A stretch of DNA of 64,000 bases, taken from NCBI GenBank assembly GCA_958496175.1, contig OY292279.1:12276001-12340000 (forward strand), written 5' to 3'. Below, piece after piece: positions 49,471 through 61,594 of this stretch; within the stretch, counting starts at the first letter, position 1, and each line of letters starts with the position of its first letter. The position numbers and the translations under genes were made by a program. The stretch comes from Sisyra terminalis (lineage: Eukaryota > Arthropoda > Insecta > Neuroptera > Sisyridae). Under the pieces are notes generated by a model. That model saw nothing but the letters and a program-made list of their open reading frames with translations, was not told the DNA's origin and did not search any database.

Positions 49471-49903
49471 CTATACAAAGTAAATTTATTGTTATTGGTC
49501 CCTGTGAACAACCCCTAGGAAAACATTCCAAATTTTTTACTTTTTGTGTTTGTAGTATTAAAAATTCAATGTAAACTTTACTAACAAGTGCCAATTGAAT
49601 GAGAGATTTTCAAATTAAATGATTTTTTAAAGGTTGAATCTATTTATTTTTTTAAATGATTAATATAACCCTTTTTTTCTTTCATTTCCTGTCATGTATT
49701 TTACCTTTATACCTTTTTTATATGAAAATTTGTTTTGAAAGAGTTCTATTTTCGTTTGTAATAAGAGTCTTAAATTTAAATCAACAGTTTAATTTTTTTT
49801 GTGAATGTATTTTACTAACCCATTTATCACTTAGTGTAGAAAAGTTAATATAAAATATTTATGAAAATGATATGATTATTATAAATTTATAAGCTTCACA
49901 TAC

Positions 49904-49966
49904 CTCGACTGTATTCCTCGATTGCCGTCGAGACTCCATTACTTTGAAGATTCCGCGTGTGTCGAC
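49904..49966 (-). other. 63-bp exon with strong splice sites, probably 5' exon of the DIP-like gene
   Basis: The minus strand has a textbook acceptor (AATTTTCTTTCAG) and donor (GAG|GTATGTGAAG) 63 bp apart, in a locally GC-richer stretch. Two frames are open. One has an internal Met (MESRRQSRNTVE) and leaves in phase 0. The other (HTRNLQSNGVSTAIEEYSR) enters and leaves in phase 1 and would join in frame both to the candidate exon ending at 34228 and directly to the Ig exon at 9031. Since the sequence is not hydrophobic it is not a signal peptide. It is either 5' UTR or a short coding exon. Membership in the DIP-like gene is inferred from strand, phase and position only. Confidence 0.55.
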
Positions 49967-50854
49967 CTGAAAGAAAATTACAAAATAAACATTACGATTA
50001 TGACGACAATTTTGTGTGAATTTTTTTCATGAATTCACGCTTTGTACGCTTACTACACGCTCATCATTGAGCCATGCCGTTGAAAAATGCCCGAGACGGG
50101 GGCGCGCAACAATATTAAAAAATATTATAAATTATTTGACTTGAAGATGTTGCAATAAAAATTTAGTTCCCTCCAGGAAGCCGTTAAATTGAAGGGATGG
50201 GTTTCGAAATGCGAATCCATTCCCGTTTCAAGCGGCACGTAGAACGTAACTCGGGGTGTTTGGGTGTCTTTACTGCAAGCACTTGTTTTTAAAGAAGTCG
50301 TAAAAGACACGAAAATGAGAGACAGTTGACAAAGTTCCACCGCGGTGCGAACAAAAAGTGTTTGTAAAAGTCGATTATTACCCAATTTCAGGATGATTTT
50401 CATCCCCTTTTTTATCTCGTCTCTAATTCGTCTCCTTGTAACCTCATCCGTTTTTATTTAACGACTAAACTTTTCATTTTATTACTGGGATAATTTTTCT
50501 CTTTGATTTATAACCACTTATTCGGCATAGGAATTTGTTTTCTTTAATACTAAAAACCACCACTTAAAAACCCCTCAACTTCACTTATTCATTAAACTAT
50601 TTGTATCAAAATAATTTTTTTTTCTAGTCGATCAGTAGGGGTTGTATTGCTGACTTGTATAAGTTAGCAAAACAGAATGATTCAAAACTCCTTAGATATT
50701 TTAAGACCAGATTTTTGACTTCTAAAATATAATTTTTCTGCTGTAAAAATTGCCAGTTTCAATTTCATTGAACTCTAGTAACCAAGTGCCCTAACTTGGA
50801 AGTAGTAACAGATCATTAGGAAGCGTGCAGTAAATATTTATTATAAACAATAGC
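49967..50854. other. Unique sequence upstream of the 63-bp exon
   Basis: 49990-50420 is comparatively GC-rich and non-repetitive. A 92-codon minus-strand frame (50125-50403) has no recognisable domain. It could be intron-edge or promoter-proximal DNA. Confidence 0.4.
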
Positions 50855-51156
50855 CTGGGCCAAAAAAATCGACTCTTTTTTTTTTGAAAAGTATATCAAA
50901 AATATTGTTCAAGATGACAAAAAAAAAATATCGGGAAAGTTTGAGCCCTTAATATTAATATTAAGAGGTCTATCATCTTCAATTTCGAATTTTTATTTGT
51001 GCTTTCATGTTTGCGTCAATGCTGTCAAACTATCAAGGTAAAAAAATTCATCTGCACATATATTTATATATAATTAAATTTCCTACAAAAAACGTTTCTT
51101 TGAAAATTTTTGCCAGACACGCCGTTTCCGAATAATCATGCTTTAAACATTTATAT

Positions 51157-51619
51157 TGTAACAGAAAGGGACAGAGTCTGTCTCTCTCTTTGTGCCATAG
51201 GCCTGCGATTGGATGAGTGACATCTATCTCTCTCCCACCAACGCGAATGTACATATAGATTGTTCTGGAAACATCTTTTAGGTAGTGGAACGTTGGCGAA
51301 TATTGGAGTATATTCTAGAATGTTGGGTTGCGGGTATATAAGGCGCTCAGTCAAGCCAGTTAACCGTTCTGTATCGAAGTTCATCTTGAATTTCCGTTAC
51401 AACAAAGCGATTACCAAGCGATTATAAGTGTGATTTGAATTAAAAGTGATTATTGTCATTTAAGTGATTATTTTGACAAGTGTAAATGTGTAATAAAAAG
51501 TGTATACAACTGTAATAAAAAAACTGATTGTTAAGTGTGAAAATTATTATTTATTTCCAAAAGAAATGAAAAGAACGAATAAAGGCCATCTCAATACAGT
51601 TTTGAGACGTCACGTTACA
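51157..51619 (+). mobile_element. Solo LTR, Ty3/gypsy-like
   Basis: 463 bp starting TGTAACAG and ending CACGTTACA, flanked by ATAT on both sides (51153-51156 and 51620-51623). TG..CA termini and a 4-bp target duplication fit a Ty3/gypsy LTR. It contains a TATATAAGG box at 51335-51343 with a TCAGTC initiator-like word just downstream, and several AATAAA signals (51493, 51516, 51579) for the 3' side. No internal retroelement sequence adjoins it, so it is a solo LTR left by recombination. It is much less AT-rich than its host repeat, and the near-perfect ends suggest a young insertion. Confidence 0.85.
51335..51352 (+). promoter_or_regulatory. Predicted LTR promoter (TATA box and initiator-like word)
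   Basis: TATATAAGGCGCTCAGTC: a TATA box followed closely by a TCAGT initiator-like word, in the centre of the solo LTR. The spacing is shorter than the usual 25-30 bp, so the true start may be slightly further on, in the GCC..GTT stretch. Confidence 0.45.
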
Positions 51620-52284
51620 ATATAATTTTTAAATTTTTCATTTTTATTTTGGAATTTTGTAACTAATGAACAAATTAATATATAGAAATGGACAATGTAG
51701 ATTCTTAAAGACAATTTAATGCTCTACAAAAGATTTCTTAACGTTTTTACATAAAATAACTTTTTCAAAAGTTGTTCACAATTAAAGTTGAACAAAAAAT
51801 TAAATTATTGTTTTTTTCGTTGTTGAACCAATTTTGAAAGAGTGATTTTATGTAAAAACGTTAAGAGACCTTTTTTGTAGAGCATTAAATTCCTTTTAAT
51901 AATTTATACTGTCCATTTTTATATATTTATTTGTTCGTTAGTTGCAAAATTTCAAAATAAAGAAGATAAATCTTAAAATTATATCAGTGTTTAAAGCTTG
52001 GTTTTTCAAAAATGGCATGACTGGAAAAAATTTTTGTAGAGACGTTTTTTGTACGGAATTTAATTTTCTATAAATATAAGTGCAAATAAATTTTTTTACC
52101 TAGATAGTTTGACAGCATTGACGCAAAAATGAAAGTACAAATAAAAATCGAAATTAAAGATGATAGACCTCTTAATATTATTATTAAGGCCTCAAACCTT
52201 CCCGATATTTTATTTTTGTCACCTTGAACAATATTTTCGGTATACTTTTCAAAAAAAAAAAAATAGTTTATTTTTTTGGCCCAG

Positions 52285-53829
52285 TTTAATAAACAACATA
52301 TTATTAGATATCTTAAAAAATGCTTTAAAAATAAGTGCACTTAGTTTTGAATCATTCTATAGAGTTCTCGTTCTTTTTGAACATTTGGCTTGAGTTCAAA
52401 TTACCGCGCGTTTCTGATAAGGAACGTTCTGCAGAAGGCCAAAAGTCTAGAGAAGTATGGTGACAGGACGTAAAGGATGAGTAAATGGGTGTAAGGGTTT
52501 TTCTCTTTGCAGATCAGAAGACAAAATGGTTAGAGTGGTGAGGTTTGTTTTTATGGGGGTGCGAGTGTTGATACGGGTTGATAAGGTTGGACCACTTGAA
52601 TGTGCAATGGAGAAAACTTATGGCGGACGCAATGCCATCATCCCCATTTTAACTTTCCACCAGTTGTCTTTCTAATATATAAGAAAAACATATCTTTAGA
52701 TGAAAATCTCTTCACTAGAAACGGCTCTCTTTCCGTATATAAAATTACTTGGTTTTGTTGTCGTCTCGTAATGCTTTGTTTAGTTGCTTTGTATATTTTT
52801 CTTTTTCATTTAACAGAGCATCTAAATGTTTATATTTTTTATTTCTCGTTTTCCCTTAACACGAGAAACCCTTTAAAATGTCAACAAGAAGAAAATTTAT
52901 AATTTGACTTATTCACGATTTTTTTTCTTTTTCTCTTTTCTTTATTGCCAGAAAAACAATTCATTAATATTCACAAAATTTATAAAATCGAGCATTAGAA
53001 ATCCCCTACTCTGGAAAATTCAGCTGATTGATGAGCCCGAGATAGAAGAGAAGCACACAAATTGGTCTTCAGTCCGGTACATTAGCGTAACGTTCTTGAA
53101 GGGATTGTTAGGCGAATATTTTAGGGGTTGATAAAACATGAATGCAATGCACATAGATGCGCCTCTCCTGGGGGTGGTGGAAGTAGACTTGGGGGGGTGA
53201 TTTACTCCCTTCTCTAAGCAAACACATTCATCAAACTTTCTGAATGTATCTTTTCTACCCGTCGTCCTTCTCTGTTTTCCCTACAAGCGGTTGCATTGAT
53301 AAGGAGGTATAGCGATAAGGATAATGACGGACGATCAATATTTCACAAAAGTTCTCATTCTTCATTTTTGTTGAGGTGAAACAGGAAGAACTGAGCCAGT
53401 TCCAGCACTTTCATTCGGTAAAGCCAATTAAAGGGGTGTTAAACACCCCGCAAGGAGAAATGTTTAAACACAATTATAAAGTTTCAACTTTCATCCAGAA
53501 AAAAATCATCATTTTTTTCGATTAAAATAAAATAAAAGCTTTCGACATCACCAAATTAAAGGGAAGTTACATCTTTTTAGGTGTGCTAACATCTAATTGA
53601 ACTTTATAAAATGCAAGCATTTTTCTGTAAAATTAAAAAAAAACACAAATTTTGTATTCCATTGTTGAGACTCAACTCATCGCTCAATTTCTTCGGAGGT
53701 AAATAAAAGTTTCGTTAGTACAATATGTCCGCAATTTTCGGTCAATCTAAATAATTCTTCGGCCCTGCGTTTACCAGTTCAATCACAAATCTTATTCTTC
53801 TATATCAGCTTTTTTTCAATTCCTTTTGA
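52285..53829. other. Unassigned sequence
   Basis: 52390-52650 and 53000-53460 are non-repetitive and less AT-rich. Open frames there carry no recognisable domain. Confidence 0.4.
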
Positions 53830-53899
53830 GATCGTCGGTTTTGCTTTCGATTAGGATCAGAAGGAATTTATTAATAGTTATTTTCCACCGCTTTAAAAC

Positions 53900-54240
53900 T
53901 ACTAAGGTCTTCAATGGCTTTAGGGTTAATAAAAATCCGCAACCGAGAAATATTAAAAATTTGCTCAATACAAGGATCGAAACAAAACCTACCAGTTTTG
54001 AAGCGGCCCCTTACACCATATGGTCTCCAGAAAGCTTTTGTGTCGAAGTTTCGGGATCTCTTTTCAGGCAGGATATCTTTCTTATCTTAATATTAATTAA
54101 TGATTCCCGAACAGAATTTAGTTTTCATAGCATTGCTACGATGATCTACATAGCTTTCCAGGGTATTCGGAGTATTTTTCTTTGCCACCACATCTCGAAA
54201 GCATCGAGAAAACTTCCTTCAGATACTTTAAGAGTTTAGG
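53900..54240 (-). pseudogene. RTE-type LINE, C-terminal ORF fragment
   Basis: The minus strand reads LDAFEMWWQRKILRIPWKAM, then KLNSVRESLINIKIRKIS. This matches the LEAFEMW-YRR-L-ISW..H segment and the following basic stretch of RTE endonuclease-reverse transcriptases. Two stops interrupt it, and beyond about 54050 the similarity fades. The 137-codon plus-strand frame over it is its antisense shadow. Confidence 0.65.
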
Positions 54241-54719
54241 TCTTAGCTTCAAATAACAGCATAGATCAAATATAAAATTTTGATCATTCTTTGGTAAAAT
54301 TTTTGTATTAGATTGTCAATGTAGAAGAATAAATTCTTTTTTGGAAATTTTTTTACGAAAAGTTTTGATTCTTTATATAACCTTTTGTCATAGTCTAGAT
54401 TCTCTATGATAAAGATCCCGGATTGTCAAAATTTTGGTCACAAGATTATGAAAAAATGGCCCTAGTTTTTCTAGTAAGCCGATTTTAATATAAGTGTTAA
54501 CAATTCTTCAGAAATATTTTTAGGTAATGATGATTTGGTTTTGGAATGCAATATCTCTAGACATCTCATGGCATCCGTTTTAATTAATAACAACAATAAT
54601 AGCGATTAAAAATGGCCGATAAGCAATAAGAAATGTTGCCGCTAGTGGCTGAAAAACATAACTTAGTCCTATTCAGATTATGAGGTGCAAAACACCTTAC
54701 CCATTAAATAACAGAATTT
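54241..54719. other. Unassigned AT-rich sequence
   Basis: No gene recognised. Confidence 0.4.
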
Positions 54720-55310
54720 TTAATATTTTTAATATCTTGGTGAAATTATTAACCTTGCTTTTCACTCAATCTTCTAAATTTTCTGGAAAGTAGTCGAGGT
54801 GGGAATGAAGAAAATGTACTTTTAAACTCATTAGGCAACCTAAAACTTGAAATGCTTTTAATATTCTTTTGACGATTTGTTTGTTATTGCTCAAAAATTT
54901 CTGTAAGATATCTTTAAAGGCAATCCACCCTTTTCTTTGAGAATCCATCATGGTTGTGATGAATTATGGATCAGCCATAAGCTATCTAATATATGGTCCA
55001 ACGAAAACATGTTCCTTCAACTTTGCCTCCGAGAAGCCTGAAAATTTTGATTAAGTATTTGAAGCTATTTCCATTCCTCGGAAGTGATTTTCCAAATTGC
55101 TTCATCAATTTCAGCATTATTTGAAGCGGTGGCAGAAGAATTTGATGAACAGATACCAAAGTTTCATGTAGGACGTTTTTTTTCGTCAACTTTAAGCTTT
55201 CTCAGAAAGTAATACTTTTTAGTTCAGTGATTTCCTCGATCTCTACTATTCCATAGGCACAAAAAGCACGGGAATTTGGTTCGGAATTTTTTTAATTTTC
55301 AGTACTCCTG
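54720..55310 (-). pseudogene. Second decayed copy of the transposon-borne protein
   Basis: The minus strand reads FPCFLCLWNSRDRGNH (about 55280-55230), LLPPLQIMLKLMKQFGKSL, GNSFKYLIKIFRLLGGKVEG, GWIAFKDILQKFLSNNKQI and LKVHFLHSHLDYFPENLED (to 54766). The same block order occurs in the copy at 35849-36835. Here the C-terminal HSHLDYFPENL box is better preserved than in that copy. Stops and shifts separate the blocks. No terminal repeats were found, so the element's extent is unknown. Confidence 0.72.
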
Positions 55311-57127
55311 AATACATAGAAATCAGTTGAATTATCCCGACAGCATTTTTCTTGCTGACCTGTGTTATTTATCTCCTATTATCAATATTTTATGCTGAAT
55401 TTCATCAAATACGGAAATGATGAATTTGTCCACAAAAAAATTTTGGAATCAATTTATGAACTCTTTATGATGCGGTTGGAATTGAAGAGTATTGAGTGAT
55501 GGAATTAAAAAAATATATAGAGTACAATAAATCCGTTGTAAAAGTTAGCAAATGAAAAAAAGATTTTATCATTATTTCATTTAATTATTAACGAAACTGG
55601 GTTCAGAAAAGTATCAAAACATGAAATTGGGTTATAAAAAGGACTGAGGCAAATGTGCAAAGGTTCAAACGGACACGATTCGAATCCTACATATACTGAC
55701 CAACCAATGGAATGATAAAAATAATTTTTCCCTCTCATCATCCTCAAAGTATAACAAGCTTATCCACCACATTTCTCTTTCTCTTCTACGGATTCCTGTC
55801 TCATCTTATTTGGTGTAAAATAAATTTTTGATAGCACAGACGTATTGCTGCATATATACATATATATATATATATATATTTCTGTTCGCTTAAAGCTCGA
55901 TGGAAAAAATTAATTATTTTTTATATCGTAAAAATGTACGGTGTGCTTCACCTTATTAAAATTTTAACAGTATTTCTTTATTATTTCAGTGCTTCGGCAT
56001 AAAATATGTCAGCGCAAAAAAAAAGAACACATCCCGAAAGTTATTCTGATAAAAATAAACGTAGAATACGATACGAGGATACACTTTTTCCAATTCCATT
56101 ATTTTTAATTATATCTACATTGGGAGAACAAAAGAAATATTTTTGTTTCGACGAAAAGGATGAGGTTCAATTGCACGAAACTATAGAAGCTGAACTTTTT
56201 TTCCATTATTTTTCTTATTTATTACAATTATTTTTAACCACCAAAACACAACTTGAGATTACATGTAATGTTGGTATCATTTTCTTTGTTTGAAAAAAAA
56301 AACATTGGAAAGATTCATTAAAATATTTTTTCATGCATATCATCTAACCACATCAGAAATGATTTTTGGTTCATTGTGTTATTTAATATTAAATTAATGC
56401 AAACCAAAGCTTATTTCTTTAAAAGTTTCTATTATTAAATTCGGTTTCCTACATATGAATCATCAATATGAAAAATTTATAAATAAAACATATGTTCAAA
56501 GATGTTTAAAGATGAGATAATGTGGGACAAAAATGTGGGATTTGAAGTAAATAAGCTATTGAGACGAACTAAATCAATAAATCATAATTTCAAGAAAAAA
56601 AAGCTCAGGTAATATTGTTTATCGATACCTTAAAGGGAGTGCAACTTAGTAAAGGGTCAGAAATTAATACTTTAATCACTAGCTGGAGAAATTTCTACAA
56701 TCACTAGCTGTTCAATCACTAATCTTGATATTGTTCCAAAAACAAAGAAAATTCCAGATGGATAGTAGAGCATCATAATTTATTCTAAAAACCATCAAAT
56801 TGGAAGTCCCGTAAGCCTTATGCACTGATCAATATTGTCCAATATTTATACTAGTGAACTTCCAGAACATTGTGACGATCCAAGATCCCTACCCGTACCC
56901 AAAAAGGGTTCAAAGAAGATCTTCGGTTGGCAAGTGGTTGTTCTAAAACAAATATAATGGTAGATATATGCAAAACTTATTGGATTTTGGAAATCAAATG
57001 AAAACGTATCGGTTTGTGTTTTGTGCCTGTAATTATAGTTCTTGTTTAGTAACGCTCCCTGGATAGCTGTTAATAAAATAAGTATATTTCATTTATTTTA
57101 TTTTGTTGCTAATCTATATTCTATATA
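55311..57127. other. Unassigned sequence with an unrecognised 95-codon frame
   Basis: A frame at 56006-56293 begins MSAQKKRTHPESYSDKNKRR just after TTATTATTTCAG, which could be a splice acceptor. It resembles the basic start of some hAT or ZBED-type transposon proteins, but too weakly to name. A TA microsatellite lies at 55857-55879. The rest is AT-rich. Confidence 0.35.
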
Positions 57128-59249
57128 TCTATATATATAAAAGAAAGTCGTGTTAGTTACACTATTTATAACTCAAGAACGGCTGGACCAATTTTCATGA
57201 AATTTTCTATGCATATTTGGTAGGCATGGGAATCGGCTAAGAAGTACATATTATACCTTTAGAAGATTAAGATGTCCCTCGACATCTTCTGCAAATTTTT
57301 ACGCCAACTTGCCTATATACTATTTGTAATCATTGATGTCTGTGATTTATTTTGAAAAACGCTTAGCAACGTTTGAATTTGGCTTTTTTATGTATTTCAT
57401 TTATATATGGAACAATTGGGGAAATGACAATCATTTGTCATTATTGTAACGCGTTAAAATACAGCTGTGGATTTACTGGGTTATGTTGTGCTGGTGAAAA
57501 AGTAAAATTTCCCCAATTGGTCCCATTACTAGATCCATTACGCTCATTAGTTTATGGGATAAGAAATGATTGTAAAAACTCCTTGGCCAATATTCAAAAA
57601 CTAAATAGTAGTTTACAAATGATATCGTTTCGCCCATAAAACAAATATGTTTAAGGAAGTTCTAAAGAAAATAGGAATACCTATTTTCAGTAAGCTTCCA
57701 GTCCCTGATTAATAGCGATCCTTGGATCGAATTAGCCAAAAAACAATTCAATTTTGAAGGACACAAATAAACAAATACAAAAATATGTTTAGAAATATCT
57801 ATGTATGCCTTTAAACTCATATATAGATGAAAATTTAAGGATTTTTTCATATGCATATGAGTTTTAGCATGCTTAATGTTTTTAAGGGTGTAGATTTAAA
57901 TAAATAAAATGCAATGTATATACATTTTATTGTAAATATTTATTGTTATTATTAATAATTTAATAATCAATTAATTATTAATAATAAATTAAATTTGATA
58001 CCAATTAATTTCGCAATTCAATTTTAGGTGGAACGAAGTTAACCGGATCCTCTGATATTTGATAAAAAAATATTTGCATACTACATAATCAAGTACATAT
58101 CAATCGTAACGCAGGGAATTGGTAAAACCCTTTATTCTTAAATGTATTTAATATTATTACAATAGACAAAAACAAATTAATGAAACCATGAAATGAAATT
58201 TGAAATTTGGTTTGTTTGTAAAAACATTTAAGATATTATTAAATTGTATATATACGAAAAATTCAAGCATATGCTTAACTGTTGATATAAAATACAATAG
58301 TACAAGCTTGAAGGTCAAAATGAGAGAATGACAAGTTTAAATATGTCGTTCAGGAATTTGGAACCAGTTTGAGATATTTATTATTTGTTGTCAATTATAA
58401 ATACATTAACACCTCTTTCCTAATCCATTAGTGACACTTTTGATTTCATACCACCCGTTGATAGCAGGTAGAGAATCGTTTGCAATTTCACACTAGCTTG
58501 GAATTAAGCCGGTTTCGATCATAATATTAATCATTATGAATCAAAGGTCGATAATTCAAACGTAAATTTCTGCCTACCTGCATTTTTTCGTATGATTCAA
58601 TAACAGGTTTATTTATTTTGATAATATTTTGTTTTCAGGTACATCATAGGCGTGTTTCGCCAAAAAAAAGTATAAAGGTCACAAACAAGTCTAATCTAAA
58701 TAGTTGTATCAATATTTTATTCTGGTTTTACTTTTGGTTCATCCATTTTATAAAGGTCTGATGTATCACGCGGGTTGGCCACCTCTGACAATCTCTGATT
58801 TCAATAAACAATGAATAATCTTTGTTTTATCTACGTATATAGAATTTTTATGTTAGTTTGTGTAGATTTCAAAAACTCCAAAAGTTTTGCATCCATTTAG
58901 CTCAAATTTTGTCACGATATATAATCCGCTTTAATGATTGTTTTTATCTTTTCTTGCGTCAGTAATATACCTGCGATCGCAAAAAACGGCTTTTTCAACG
59001 GTCAATACAATAGTTGTTAACTGTCAATACTTCATTGTTATGATCGTAAAGTTATTTTTAGAGGTAAAGGTTCTCAAAACGGAATTAATTTATATATATA
59101 CTGAAGGTGAGTTATAATTAGTACAACGAGGGATGCTGCGGGTTGATAAGGGAAGTGATTCTTATAATTCTCAAGCTTTTTTTTCCTAAATTCAATTTAT
59201 CTATTTACAACTATTGATTGGCAGGACAACGTCTGTCGGGTTTAGCTAG
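57128..59249 (+). mobile_element. Helitron with both termini, family B
   Basis: It starts with TC at 57128 (TCTATATATATAAAAGAAAG) after a host A. It ends at CTAG (59246-59249) before a host T, preceded by a hairpin GGCAG-gacaacgt-CTGTC at 59220-59237. These are the defining Helitron features: A^T insertion, 5' TC, 3' CTRR with an upstream hairpin. Length 2,122 bp. The 5' part carries ACTCAAGAACGGCTGGACCA, common in insect Helitrons. It keeps only a small piece of Rep-side coding sequence and no helicase, so it is non-autonomous. Confidence 0.85.
57373..57639 (+). pseudogene. Helitron replication-protein N-terminal fragment
   Basis: An open frame of 88 codons. After a spurious start it reads GEMTIICHYCNALKYS, GLCCAGEKVKFPQLVPLLDP and LANIQKLNSSLQMISF. 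The C..C..(20)..CC zinc-binding arrangement followed by (K)V.LP.L..PP.PL and the NIR.YN..FQMTSFG box is the N-terminus of Helitron-like replication proteins in insects. The HUH endonuclease (Rep) and helicase domains should follow but are deleted. It is intact as a frame but cannot act alone. Confidence 0.75.
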
Positions 59250-60679
59250 TTGTTAATATTTTGAATAAATTTTTCTCGCCCTTCGTTTACAACTTTAATT
59301 TTTCCAATAGACCAATACAAACACTAATAACGAGCATACCTCCATTGTCTACTAAATGGCGCCATACTTTCTAGTATTATCAATAAATTTCTAATGAGAG
59401 ATATACTCGTATTATTAAAAATCGTAATCCAACCATAACAAAATTGGCAAGGCCAAACAATAATCAATAGCAAGTTAAAGTTGAAAAATTATTACTCTTT
59501 GTGTTTTGAAAATTTCATTAAAGATAAACGGCTTAAAATATTTAAGCACATTAACTATTTAAAAATCATGTACGTACAATGTTGTGACACAATTTTGTAT
59601 ATGATAAGTCTCAAATTGAAAGGCTTGTTTAAATGAATATAACAGCAAAAGGGAAGTTGTAAGAACTCTTTATGCAAAGTTTATGAGAAGTTGATATTGA
59701 AGTATGTATGTCAAAAGTATTCATAAACAAATAATAGTAGCACGGGTATTTTAATACAGGAAACATTTCAGGTACGATATAATATCAAACATTGATTGAT
59801 GGTTATATATTTCAGGGAAATTTTCGTGTTTTGACGAAAATATCATTTATATAATTTCTCATTTATAAAATTGATGCCTAAATTTCCCATTTCATATTAT
59901 GATAAGTAAAATTGATTGTTGAAAATAATCATATTTTAAATATATTATCAGTTCTTTTTATTTTTTGAGAATTAGATTTTTTTTTTATAAAAATGAAACT
60001 TTCGTATCGGTTGCATTAAAAGCTGCTATCGTGCTGTAAATTACCAAACTTTGTATACAATTTGAAAACAATTTTTCATGAAATTTGTAGTTTTAAAACT
60101 GCATCACCGACATAAAACTTTAATGCTAAACAACACTCTTTTATAAGTCATTAATTATATTTTAAAATTTATCATATTCACGTTAATCAAAAACATGTTT
60201 CGTGAACCAGAAACACAAGTTAAAATGGTAAAAATGTTATTAATTTTTCATTCTTTTTTATAAATTTATACGGTTCATGTCTTATTTCAAAGAGGTTACA
60301 TTTCATGGATTTTTTTTGGGATAAAAAGGGACATAACGTCAAAGTTCAAAACAATTCAGTAACTATAATTTCAATCATTTTTATTTTAATTTATAGATTA
60401 TAATGATCAAATTAATGAAATTTAACTTGAAAATTATGTTTCTAAAGCTTTAGATATATATCTCAAAGAAAGCACTAAATTTTGAGTTGCTTTATAATAA
60501 GCTTTACGATTTTGCGACCAAAATTTATTATCGAGTTTTGAAATAAGATTCTTTTCATCAAACACTTTGTAAAAAATTGTCCTGCTCTGCTATTATGGTA
60601 AATTTTATGACCCATTAACCCATTTTTTTTGTCTAATTATTATCAAGAACTTCACATTGTTTAAAAGATGCACTTGATC
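59250..60679. other. Unassigned AT-rich sequence
   Basis: No gene or repeat recognised. Confidence 0.4.
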
Positions 60680-61594
60680 CTCGTATAACACGGTTTTGTA
60701 TAAATTGTGGCATATTTTTTGGGCAACACGCAAAAATAACACTTATACAAATATAGAAAAGAAAATCCTATTCAAAATTGTGGCTATATTGTTTCTGCAT
60801 CCCCTAAAAAATAAAACAATCGACTTTAAATTCTTGTTGGAAAAAGTTATGGCCAAAAGTGGTCTCCAGAGATAATGGTTTACCACCAATAGAAAATGAA
60901 TACCAAAGGACATTAAATATTTGTTGTGGTATTGAAGAAGAAGATTTTACTGACATAATATCCATAAATTTCAAGAGATATTGGGGAATCGTTTATTGAA
61001 CGAAGAAGAATTAATCTAAATTTTAAATAAATCTACCACAATTTGAATGATACCAAAACTTTAAATGAAGGGTTGGAATTGGTTATTATTGGTTATAAAA
61101 TAAGAAAAAAAATATTGAATAGGATCTTTTAATGGAAAGAGGTTCAAAATTCAAGAGAGAATTGCAGCAGATTTTAGGAACCTTAATAGGAAATTCGTTT
61201 AGATTTATACGCTAAAAGAAGACAATTGCTTATAACCGATTTTTGGAGGGCCAAAACTACGAAAAATACAGAGCTTTTATAGAGCTTTTCTCTAATAATG
61301 AAAGCTTACAACCGATGGAAAAAGAGTACAAATTAAGAATTATTCTAAGAGGTAACGATGTTGAATGAATATTTCATTATACTAACTTATTCATACTATA
61401 TGACCTTTTACATCAATAAACTTAATATGAAAATTTTTAAAAGAAAAGACTTACAATATCCATATTTAAAATACATGTTACATAATTTTCTTTTTGAAAC
61501 GCAAACCCTAACTTTGTATGAACTTCAAGTTTTGTATACCATGGTTTTGTATTACATGAGGTTCTTGTGGAACCATACAACCGTGTTATACGAA
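60680..61594 (+). mobile_element. Pogo/Tigger-like remnant between short inverted repeats
   Basis: TCGTATAACACGGTT at 60681-60695 is exactly complementary to AACCGTGTTATACGA at 61579-61593. Between them, broken frames read FQEILGNRLLNEEELI, ILNKSTTI, GLELVIIG and MERGSKFKRELQQIL. These resemble the C-terminal tail of pogo/Tigger (jerky-like) transposases (LTEEELIE-L, GL-L, ER-LKFKREL). The catalytic DDE part is missing. Whether the inverted repeats are the true ends is not certain. Confidence 0.45.

Larger units (their letters stand above)
50855..52284. mobile_element. Long foldback element, single-core copy
   Basis: The ends CTGGGCCAAAAAAAT and its complement are inverted (50855 and 52284). 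The mirrored interior includes AATATCGGGAA, CTTAATATTAATATTAAG, GCAATGCTGTCAAACTATC, ACGCCGTTTCCG and AACGTTAAGAGACC around one palindromic core. It is clearly related to the 6776-8599 element. It has no coding capacity apart from an inserted solo LTR at 51157-51619. Removing that LTR restores GCTTTAAACATTTATATAAT, matching the uninterrupted copy. Confidence 0.85.

Noticed and set aside
53826..54239. A 137-codon plus-strand ORF, among the longest in the window
   Set aside because: It is the antisense of an RTE fragment on the minus strand, and its translation has no recognisable family.
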